Assembly (NCBI GenBank): GCA_031979385.1
Contig: DALZEF010000004.1
Coordinates: 124,001 to 188,000, forward strand
Reading direction: 5' to 3'
Source: Timonella sp031979385
GTDB lineage: Bacteria; Actinomycetota; Actinomycetes; Actinomycetales; Cellulomonadaceae
Length of the DNA: 64,000 bases
Both the position numbers and the translations under genes were made by a program. The notes below the pieces were generated by a model. It was not told the origin of the DNA and searched no databases. It saw only the letters and a list, made by a program, of their open reading frames with translations. Numbering within the stretch: position 1 is the first letter of the stretch; each line of letters begins with the position of its first letter. Shown piece by piece: positions 35,301 through 41,379 of the stretch.

Positions 35301-35395
35301 ACATTCTCCGCTCACTCGGTGCCGAGATCGATAAACAGATGGACACCGCTGCCACAACCGAACGCGAACGCATCGAGGAAGGAGCCCACCGATGA
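32357..35395 (+). CDS. mnhA: Na+/H+ antiporter subunit A, MrpA-MrpB fusion (MnhA)
   Basis: 1012 residues. The N-terminal two-thirds is the proton-pumping NuoL/ND5-like channel, with LLFMFWELTTVFSYLLIGHYFE near residue 132 and the GAASKAALIPTHFWLPGAMAAPTPVSAYLHAAAMVKAGVYL block at about 214-254. The C-terminal third contains the MrpB-like domain (FEVVARLIFHSMIVFGLFLLFSGHNAPGGGFAAGLVVGIALIVRYLAGG). Fusion of A and B is normal in actinobacterial Mrp systems, so the six-gene operon is complete without a separate mnhB. GTG 32357 has GGAG 5 nt upstream. The complex exports Na+ in exchange for H+. Confidence 0.94.
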   Translation: MLILLVAHAIMALIAPALVTWFGRKAFLVVAAAPAGAAVYALTMTSRVLEGNYPAESYSWIPALGINIAFRLDTLSWLMLLIVGGIGAGVLIYCSVYFSPTAQGLRRFCGVLTAFAGVMVGLVLADDLMLLFMFWELTTVFSYLLIGHYFEKKASRRAAMQAIIVTTAGGLAMLVGVVILGVSAETGFSLSGMIANPPQSAAVTAGVVCLLIGAASKAALIPTHFWLPGAMAAPTPVSAYLHAAAMVKAGVYLVARFAPAYSHLEVWVWMIVIMGCGTLLLGGYRALRQHDLKLILAYGTVSQLGLIVLMVGLGSQSAALAGLAMIASHAMFKAALFLTTGVVDAATGTRDMRRLTGVGRAMPMVAFTGIVATLSMIGVPPLAGYVAKEAALEALLHDGVPALAPWVSTVVLVSVVVGSMLTVAYGARFCWGAFADKKGAPAIAIPKYTSEGKPSITDMVDPAEFKRQGPRLTVPGLVLAVLSLIVGLFPAQFEKYIVAHADTYQAGHAGHLTLWAGFGTSFWLTVAVLSVGALMFWVRRPIELFQAAMPHGADAELVYRRFMRLLDNFAADLTAITQRGSLPYYLSAILVVMALGPGSLLFFGNDLPSASEVRLWDTPAQLFAVIIIIPAVVLAARSRRRIKAVLLVGFAGYSTAMLFLLQGAPDLALTQVLVETITLVVMLLALRRLPAYFSDRPLKASRWLRLSVALVIGALAMGLAAIVPGARIHQRASIDFPQEAYEFGGGKNIVNVALVDMRAWDTMGEISVLLVAATGVASLIFLSRRSGEILRVDNAPRKVGSGAVWSNHDETDKNASLRKKGVVSEGLKATPAQVKTTQRFRKWLRAGSTLAPQRRSVIFEVVARLIFHSMIVFGLFLLFSGHNAPGGGFAAGLVVGIALIVRYLAGGRYELGEAAPVHPGLLLGTGLFLSAGVGLLSLILSGSVLQSFIWEFTLPLIGDVKLISTLFFDIGVFLVVLGVVLDILRSLGAEIDKQMDTAATTERERIEEGAHR

Positions 35396-36093
35396 CCACG
35401 GCACACCTTCCATTCGCTGTGTTTGCAGAAGGAACGGCGGTACACGACCCAGGCATGATCGACATGTCCCCGTCGATCATGTTGATCATCGCAATCGGTG
35501 CGTTCGTCGCCGCAGGAGTCTACCTGCTCCTTGAGCGCTCATTGACCCGTGTCCTGCTCGGATTCATCTTGATCGGCAACGGCGTCAATCTCATGTTCAT
35601 GGTTGCTGGCGGACGCGCGGGCGGCGCCCCGATTACCGGAGTGACTCCCGAGTCCGAGATGAGCGATCCACTACCGCAGGCGATGGTCCTCACCGCAATC
35701 GTGATCACGCTTGGGTTGACCGCGTTTGTCGTCGCGATGGCTTACCGCTCGTGGCAGTTGCTTGGCCACGATGAGGTCCAGGACGACCTTGAGGACCGCC
35801 GTATCGCACGCATCGCCGCACGGAACGCACCGTCAATCGCTGGTGCGGATGACTCCGACGCCTCCGATGACGAACTCAACACCGAGATAGTCGCGGCGGA
35901 CGTGCGCGATGAGACCTCCGACACCTCGGAGCTCGACGACCCGGCGATGGCCGCCGCTTACGCCGCCTACTACAGCGAGCGGGCTGCAAAGGAACCCGAT
36001 CCCGACCGGGCCTCAGAACTTGCGACAAAGGCCGAGTGGTGGGGCGAGGTCCACCGTAGACAACAGGAAGAGGAGGGAACCAAGAATGACTGA
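35392..36093 (+). CDS. mnhC: Na+/H+ antiporter subunit C (MnhC/MrpC)
   Basis: 233 residues. The first 125 form the NuoK-like three-helix unit (MLIIAIGAFVAAGVYLLLERSLTRVLLGFILIGNGVNLMFMVAGG and PLPQAMVLTAIVITLGLTAFVVAMAY). The remaining roughly 105 residues are a soluble, acidic, Ala/Asp/Glu-rich extension ending with ATKAEWWGEVHRRQQEEEG, longer than usual for MrpC. The ATG overlaps the mnhA stop by 4 nt and the 3' end overlaps mnhD by 8 nt. Confidence 0.92.
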   Translation: MTTAHLPFAVFAEGTAVHDPGMIDMSPSIMLIIAIGAFVAAGVYLLLERSLTRVLLGFILIGNGVNLMFMVAGGRAGGAPITGVTPESEMSDPLPQAMVLTAIVITLGLTAFVVAMAYRSWQLLGHDEVQDDLEDRRIARIAARNAPSIAGADDSDASDDELNTEIVAADVRDETSDTSELDDPAMAAAYAAYYSERAAKEPDPDRASELATKAEWWGEVHRRQQEEEGTKND

Positions 36094-37675
36094 GTTCGCT
36101 TGGCTCGTGCCGCTTCCTGTCGTCATCCCGCTCACTGCCGCGGGACTTGCCCTGGCCATGTACCGCCATGCGAAGGTGCAGCAGTTCATCACGATCACCG
36201 CGCTCGCGCTCATGGTCATCGTGTCCGGCGGCATGATGGTTGCCGCGGACAAGGGGCCACTGGTTGTCAACGTCGGCGAATGGGCTGCTCCTGTCGGCAT
36301 CATCCTCATGGGCGACCGACTTGCCGCCCTCATGCTCACCGTGTCCTCGACTGTGCTGCTCTGCGTGCTCCTGTACTCTCTGGGACAGGGAATCGCGGAT
36401 TCGCGGAAATCCCCGATCTCGATCTACCACCCCACGTATCTGGTCCTTGCGGCGGGGGTCTCGAACGCGTTCCTCGCAGGCGACCTGTTCAACCTGTACG
36501 TTGGCTTCGAGATCCTCCTTGCGGCGTCGTACGTGTTGCTCACGCTCGGTGGAACCTTTGAACGTATTCGTGCGGGTGCGATCTACGTGGTCGTGGCGCT
36601 GCTATCGTCACTGATCTTCTTGATCGCGTTGGCCGTGACCTATGCGGCGACCGGTACCGTGAATCTTGCGCAACTCGGTGAACGGTTGGCCGAAATCGAC
36701 CCGAGCGTCTCGATCGTCATCCAGTCGCTCTTGCTGCTTGCCTTCGGAATCAAGGCTGCGATCTTCCCGCTGTCGAGTTGGCTGCCTGACTCCTACCCAA
36801 CGGCTCCCGCACCGGTTACCGCCGTCTTCGCAGGCTTGTTGACCAAGGTGGGTGTCTACGCGATCATCCGCACGCAGACTCTGCTGTTCCCGGATGGGCG
36901 CCTCGATAACGTGCTGATGGTCTTGGCGCTGCTCACAATGGTTGTGGGAATCCTAGGCGCGGTTGCGCAGGACGACATTAAACGTCTGCTCAGTTTCACT
37001 CTGGTCAGCCATATCGGTTACATGATCTTCGGTGTCGCGCTCGGGTCGAAGATCGGGCTTGGGGCGGCAATCTTCTACGTGGCCCACCACATCACTGTGC
37101 AGACCACACTGTTCCTGATCGTGGGCCTCATCGAACGCCGTGGTGGTTCGACCTCGCTGTCTAAACTGGGCGGTCTGGCCAAGTCGGCCCCGTTCCTGGC
37201 AATCCTGTTCTTCATCCCCGCGATGAATCTTGCGGGTATCCCACCGTTCTCCGGATTCCTTGGAAAGGTGGGGCTGCTCGAGGCCGGTGTGGACCAGGGC
37301 ACGGGCCTCGCCTACGTGCTCGTGATCGGATCGGTCGTGGCTTCTCTGCTGACCCTCTACGCGATCGTCAAGGCATGGAACAAGGCCTTCTGGCAGCCGG
37401 TGACAGAACCGCTGCCAGACGCTGGCCTCCCCAAGGCGATGACTGGGCCGGCAACCGTCATGGTGGTTCTTGGTCTGCTGATCACAGTGTTCGCTGGTCC
37501 GCTCTATGACTACGCGGATCGTGCGGCCGCAACGCTTATGGACAACGACCGATATATCTCCGCTGTTCTTGGATCTGACGGACGGGGTCAGGGTGAGTCC
37601 ACCACGCTCGACGGCCCTGAACCGGTCGATGAGTCAGATCTCCTGGAAGCTGATGTGGAAGGGGCGGTGAACTAA
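36086..37675 (+). CDS. mnhD: Na+/H+ antiporter subunit D (MnhD/MrpD)
   Basis: 529 residues from ATG 36086, preceded by GGAGGGAACCAAGA; a longer open frame upstream is the out-of-phase end of mnhC. NuoN/NuoL-like proton channel, with LFNLYVGFEILLAASYVLLTLG near 130, LLLAFGIKAAIFPLSSWLPDSYPTAPAPVTAVFAGLLTKVGVYAIIR at about 215-262 and LLSFTLVSHIGYMIFGVALG near 300. Essential second channel subunit of the Mrp complex. The stop overlaps mnhE (TAATG). Confidence 0.94.
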   Translation: MTEFAWLVPLPVVIPLTAAGLALAMYRHAKVQQFITITALALMVIVSGGMMVAADKGPLVVNVGEWAAPVGIILMGDRLAALMLTVSSTVLLCVLLYSLGQGIADSRKSPISIYHPTYLVLAAGVSNAFLAGDLFNLYVGFEILLAASYVLLTLGGTFERIRAGAIYVVVALLSSLIFLIALAVTYAATGTVNLAQLGERLAEIDPSVSIVIQSLLLLAFGIKAAIFPLSSWLPDSYPTAPAPVTAVFAGLLTKVGVYAIIRTQTLLFPDGRLDNVLMVLALLTMVVGILGAVAQDDIKRLLSFTLVSHIGYMIFGVALGSKIGLGAAIFYVAHHITVQTTLFLIVGLIERRGGSTSLSKLGGLAKSAPFLAILFFIPAMNLAGIPPFSGFLGKVGLLEAGVDQGTGLAYVLVIGSVVASLLTLYAIVKAWNKAFWQPVTEPLPDAGLPKAMTGPATVMVVLGLLITVFAGPLYDYADRAAATLMDNDRYISAVLGSDGRGQGESTTLDGPEPVDESDLLEADVEGAVN

Positions 37676-38304
37676 TGAGTTTCAAAGACCGCGTAAAGAA
37701 CATCCAGTGGGGAACCATTGCGTGGCTCGTTGTGGTGTGGGTGCTCCTGTGGGGCGACCTGTCGTGGGGTAACGTGATCGGTGGTTTCATTCTTGGCGTT
37801 GTCGTCGTCATCATCATGCCACTGCCGCAGATCGAGTTCCACGGTCGTATCCGGCTAGGATTCTTCTTGATCCTCATTGGGCGATTCCTGTATGACCTCG
37901 TATCGTCCTCATTCCAGGTGGCGATGCAGGCATTCCAGTTCGGGAAGACGCCGCATGGTGCGATTGTGCGCGTGAAGTTGCGTTCGGATTCTGATCTGTA
38001 CATGACGCTGACGTCTCAACTGTCCTGTCTGGTGCCGGGTTCGCTGGTGATTGAGGCTCACCCGATCACGCAGACCCTGTATGTACATGTGCTCGACCTT
38101 GAAGGCTATGGTGGCGCGGACAAGGTTCGCAATGATGTTCGAGCCCTTGAAGCGCGCGTGATGAGAGCATTCGCATCACGTGACGAACTTGAGCGGGCGG
38201 GCGTCTCGCTTCGCCATCTGACCACGTCGTCTGTAGCCGAGGATGCTTCTGTGAGCACTTCTGGTGCAGGGGACACCCTCCACACGAAGGGATCTGACAA
38301 GTGA
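37675..38304 (+). CDS. mnhE: Na+/H+ antiporter subunit E (MnhE/MrpE)
   Basis: 209 residues. Two N-terminal helices (WLVVVWVLLWGDLSWGNVIGGFILGVVVVIIM) and the conserved LPQIEFHGRIRLGFFLILIGRFLYDLVSSSFQVA are followed by the soluble beta-rich domain with LTSQLSCLVPGSLVIEAHP, diagnostic of MrpE. The C-terminal 45 residues are polar and variable. The start overlaps mnhD by 1 nt; the end overlaps mnhF by 4 nt. Confidence 0.93.
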   Translation: MSFKDRVKNIQWGTIAWLVVVWVLLWGDLSWGNVIGGFILGVVVVIIMPLPQIEFHGRIRLGFFLILIGRFLYDLVSSSFQVAMQAFQFGKTPHGAIVRVKLRSDSDLYMTLTSQLSCLVPGSLVIEAHPITQTLYVHVLDLEGYGGADKVRNDVRALEARVMRAFASRDELERAGVSLRHLTTSSVAEDASVSTSGAGDTLHTKGSDK

Positions 38305-38648
38305 CTGTCGTTGGAGTGATTTGCGCGATCATGCTGGTGATCGCCGGTATTCTCGCTCTTATCCGGGCTGAACGTGGGCCCACGAGCTTGAACCGCACGA
38401 TCGCGCTCGATGTGTTTGCAACCGTTGTTATCGGTGGTATCGCCCTTGAGGCCGCGCTGTCCAAGCGCACGGACACCCTTCCGATTCTCGTGGTGCTTTC
38501 CCTCGTTGGCTTTGTTGGTTCGGTGACGATGTCGCGTTTCGCCGCCCACGAACCATCGGATGGACGCCGGGTGCGCACCCCTGAGGAGATCGCACACGAT
38601 GAGGAAGTTCGTCGCCGTGCGGAGGAGAAGAAGGGGGGGCAACTGTGA
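38301..38648 (+). CDS. mnhF: Na+/H+ antiporter subunit F (MnhF/MrpF)
   Basis: 115 residues with three transmembrane helices and the loop RAERGPTSLNRTIALDVFATVVIGGIAL typical of MrpF. The charged C-terminal tail RRRAEEKKGG extends beyond the usual length. The GTG start overlaps the mnhE stop; the end overlaps mnhG by 4 nt. Confidence 0.92.
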   Translation: MTVVGVICAIMLVIAGILALIRAERGPTSLNRTIALDVFATVVIGGIALEAALSKRTDTLPILVVLSLVGFVGSVTMSRFAAHEPSDGRRVRTPEEIAHDEEVRRRAEEKKGGQL

Positions 38649-39109
38649 ACTGGGATAACATTGCCGATGTTGTTGCCGCGATCTTCCTGCTGGCGGGTTC
38701 GTTTCTGACTCTCGCCGCTGGTGTGGGCATCCTGCGCTTTCCTGACTTGTTGGCGCGTATGCACGCCGCAACGAAGCCGCAGGCGCTTGGCCTGATCCTC
38801 ATGGTGAGCGCCGAGGCACTGAGGGTTCGTAATTGGTCGGTATTCGGCCTGTTGCTGCTGGTTGTCGTCTTCCAGTTGTTCACTGCTCCGGTCGGCGCGC
38901 ACATGGTGGGCCGCGCGGGCGCGCGCACAGATCAGATGCGTAAGGAACTGCTCGCGATGGATGAGTTGACTGCGGATCAGCAGCAAGCCGATCATGAGCG
39001 TCTACGCGCGTTGGAGTACAACCCTGAGATTGAGCAGGAGCTTGCGCGCAAGATCGAGGAACGCATAGCGGCGCTACGCGAGCAAGAGGGTAAGCCGCCC
39101 GCCAAGTAG
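38645..39109 (+). CDS. mnhG: Na+/H+ antiporter subunit G (MnhG/MrpG)
   Basis: 154 residues. Three helices with GSFLTLAAGVGILRFPDLLARMHAATKPQALGLILM, the MrpG signature, then QLFTAPVGAHMVGRAG. A charged C-terminal coiled-coil-like tail (residues 100-154) is longer than in most MrpG. It is the last gene of the operon and is followed by an intrinsic terminator with a T5 run. Confidence 0.93.
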   Translation: MNWDNIADVVAAIFLLAGSFLTLAAGVGILRFPDLLARMHAATKPQALGLILMVSAEALRVRNWSVFGLLLLVVVFQLFTAPVGAHMVGRAGARTDQMRKELLAMDELTADQQQADHERLRALEYNPEIEQELARKIEERIAALREQEGKPPAK

Positions 39110-39124
39110 TGGCTAGACACGTTG

Positions 39125-39160
39125 ATCCGGCGTCCGGGAGTTTCCCGGCGCCGGATTTTT
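39125..39160 (+). terminator. Intrinsic terminator of the mnh operon
   Basis: GC-rich hairpin (39125-39139 with 39143-39156, one bulged base, tiny loop) followed directly by TTTTT. A textbook rho-independent terminator, 15 nt after the mnhG stop. It abuts the convergent hydrolase stop at 39160. Confidence 0.9.
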
Positions 39161-40149
39161 CATGCCCGACGGGCCGCCAGCCAGCCTTTGATGGCCTCGA
39201 AGTAATCGCCACGTGCAGGTTCGGGAGACAGCGATAGATCGTGTGCGCCACGTGGGATGGGGATAACCGTCGTGTCGTCTGCGAGGTTGGCGGCGCCGGC
39301 CCAGATGTGCTCGACGTTGAGTACGGAATCAGTGGTGAGGAGTTCGGAGTGGTGGTTCTCGGCGTCACCGCTGCGGTCAGAAGTGAGCACCAGAACGGGG
39401 CAGTGGATGTTCAGTCCAGCAGCGATCCGTGCGTGTCCTCGGCGGATGGCCCGGAACCAGACAGCCCGGACGGGGAAACCGTCAAAGGGTTTGAGCCCGA
39501 GATCGTAGTCCCACTCGCCGCCGCTTGAGGCATGCAACGCCCGCCCGTAGTGCGGGGCAAGGCTTCCGATGACGGTTCGTGGTGCGATGCGCGCGAGTTG
39601 GGCAATGAGGCGGGTGCCGATTGTGCGCAGGAACCAGGGCTTGTTGAGATCGAACCACGGCGAGTTGAGGATCAATGCCGTGATCTCAAGTCCTAGAGCC
39701 TCGCGGGAGGAGTGGGAATCGTTGAGATTCTGCCGGGCGTCAACCCATAGGCTCGCGATGAGTCCTCCGGTCGAGTGCCCAAGCACCACGAGTTCCTCGT
39801 GGCCCTCGGACGCAATGATGCGAGCCGCATGGTCTAGTTCGGCGCGATAGTCGGCGAGGTCTTCAACAAAGTTTGGGGTCTGGTCATCTCGTAGAGATCG
39901 GCCGTATTTGCGTAGGTCGAGTGCATAGAAATCGAATCCGAGTTCCTCGAAGAGCTCGGCCTGATGGGTTTGGAAGAAGTAGTCGACGAACCCGTGTACG
40001 TAGAGCACTGCACGGGTACGCCGAGGCCCGGCCGCCGCACGCACTAGCGTTGCGGTGACCGGGCCTTCAGTGTCGCTTCCCAGGGGTATGGTGCGTGCCG
40101 CCCAGTCGGGTCCGAGGATGTCTTGGTTCCAGTGGGCGGCATTGCTCAT
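39160..40149 (-). CDS. Alpha/beta hydrolase (serine aminopeptidase S33-like)
   Basis: 329 residues. Alpha/beta-hydrolase fold with oxyanion loop LYVHGFVDYFFQ, nucleophile elbow VVLGHSTGGLIASLW (catalytic Ser about residue 125) and a late catalytic-His region PRGAHDLSLSPEPARGDYFEAIKGWL. No signal peptide. It resembles monoacylglycerol-lipase/lysophospholipase-type members of the S33 group; the substrate is unknown. The ATG overlaps the upstream lipoprotein stop by 4 nt. Confidence 0.87.
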   Translation of the reverse strand: MSNAAHWNQDILGPDWAARTIPLGSDTEGPVTATLVRAAAGPRRTRAVLYVHGFVDYFFQTHQAELFEELGFDFYALDLRKYGRSLRDDQTPNFVEDLADYRAELDHAARIIASEGHEELVVLGHSTGGLIASLWVDARQNLNDSHSSREALGLEITALILNSPWFDLNKPWFLRTIGTRLIAQLARIAPRTVIGSLAPHYGRALHASSGGEWDYDLGLKPFDGFPVRAVWFRAIRRGHARIAAGLNIHCPVLVLTSDRSGDAENHHSELLTTDSVLNVEHIWAGAANLADDTTVIPIPRGAHDLSLSPEPARGDYFEAIKGWLAARRA

Positions 40150-41159
40150 TGCTGTGGGTGCTCCGGGTTCTGCGGGTCGGTTGGGTGTTGATTGTACTGC
40201 TGCGGCGGCGCTGGTGGGCTGTACGGGGCTGGGGTGGACTGGTCCTCAGGAGCGTATGGTTGGGGCGCCTGTGGCTGCTGTTGAGTGTAACCCGATTCTG
40301 GCGACTGTGGTTCTGGAACCACCGGGTCCGCGTGAACTGGGTCTACTGGCTGGCCAGGCTGTAGCGGCTGGCCGGTGAAGACGGTGTTCGGTGCAGCGCC
40401 TGGTGTCATGCCGGGTACAACTCCGCCTGCTGGTGGGTAGGATGCTCCGCCAGCGGTGTAATCAAGGCCATCGGGTCCGTTGCCGCCGCGCTTACGTGAT
40501 CCCGCGATGACGATTGCAACGATCACCAGTACGAGAACGGCTCCGACGATGCCGAGGATGAGTGGGAGACTCAGTCCGCCGCCACCGATTCCGCCAGAGG
40601 CGACCGCGCTGCCGCGGGCACTGAGCGTGAGGTTCTCGCCAGGCTTTGGTGTCCAGGTGACGGTCTGTCCGGTGATTTCGCCGTTGGCTTCCTTGATCTC
40701 GCCTGGGAAGGTGATCTTGAGGGCGACATCGAAGCCCTGCAGCATGGCTTCGGCCATGGGGTCGCTTTCCAACTCGCCTTCGTCGCCCATGTCGAACTTG
40801 CCCGTAACGACGTAGTCGTCTCCGTCACGGGTGATGGTAAGGTCCTCGCCGCCACCAACGTTGGCGTCAATGGGTTGAGAGTCGAAGGTCCATTTGGTGC
40901 CGGTGTAGCCGTCCTCTGCGTAAGGTTCGGCCGTGCCGTCTTCGGGCGCGATGTCGTTGGATTCTTCTTGCATCATCATGTCGAACAGGGCCTGGGGTTC
41001 CATCTGGAAAGATTGCGCTGTCTCATCTGAGATGGCGAAGATCATGCTGCCCGATGCCTTGTCGTCTTCCTCGAGGACTAGGTCGATGTGCATACGCATA
41101 CAGCCTGACAGGACTACCGCGAGGAGGGCGGTGAACGCTACGGCAAAAGTTTTTTTCAT
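40146..41159 (-). CDS. LppM-like lipoprotein with C-terminal Pro/Gln-rich cytoplasmic tail
   Basis: 337 residues. Lipoprotein signal MKKTFAVAFTALLAVVLSGC (lipid Cys 20). An LppM-type domain follows (about 21-190; opening MRMHIDLVLEEDDKASGSMIFAIS and closing TWTPKPGENLTLSARG). One transmembrane helix (LSLPLILGIVGAVLVLVIVAIVIAG) then leads to a roughly 110-residue Pro/Gln-rich tail on the inside. LppM-domain proteins are actinobacterial envelope proteins of poorly defined role. It is upstream of and coupled to the hydrolase gene, and divergent from clpB. Confidence 0.85.
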   Translation of the reverse strand: MKKTFAVAFTALLAVVLSGCMRMHIDLVLEEDDKASGSMIFAISDETAQSFQMEPQALFDMMMQEESNDIAPEDGTAEPYAEDGYTGTKWTFDSQPIDANVGGGEDLTITRDGDDYVVTGKFDMGDEGELESDPMAEAMLQGFDVALKITFPGEIKEANGEITGQTVTWTPKPGENLTLSARGSAVASGGIGGGGLSLPLILGIVGAVLVLVIVAIVIAGSRKRGGNGPDGLDYTAGGASYPPAGGVVPGMTPGAAPNTVFTGQPLQPGQPVDPVHADPVVPEPQSPESGYTQQQPQAPQPYAPEDQSTPAPYSPPAPPQQYNQHPTDPQNPEHPQQ

Positions 41160-41301
41160 GGCTCAACAGTAAAGGATGAGCAAAGTAATCACACCTTATT
41201 ACCGGGTGAGAAAAGCCTTAAATTTTGCTGAACTCTGCCTTTGTCTGGGAAAACCTGTGACGATGAAAACAGCGGAAAATGTCCGCAGACTGAGTAAGAT
41301 C

Positions 41302-41328
41302 AAAGTTGAGTGGAATAGACTCAACTTT
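41302..41328. promoter_or_regulatory. HAIR element (HspR operator) upstream of clpB
   Basis: AAAGTTGAGT-N7-ACTCAACTTT: a perfect 10-7-10 inverted repeat matching the HspR-associated inverted repeat consensus CTTGAGT-N7-ACTCAAG except at the outer bases. It lies 52 nt before the clpB start, so clpB belongs to the HspR heat-shock regulon. No hspR or dnaK is in the window. Confidence 0.85.
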
Positions 41329-41379
41329 GAGGGTGTTGTTGTAGGCAACGAACAGAGCTTCACGACCATTGGAGGAAGA

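Noticed and set aside
35909..36085. N-terminal extension of MnhD
   Set aside because: This overlaps the end of mnhC in another frame; ATG 36086 with a good ribosome site fits MrpD length.
41176..41379. N-terminal extension of ClpB from ATG 41176
   Set aside because: The region contains the HAIR operator and lacks similarity to Clp_N; GTG 41380 with GGAGG gives the family-standard N-terminus.
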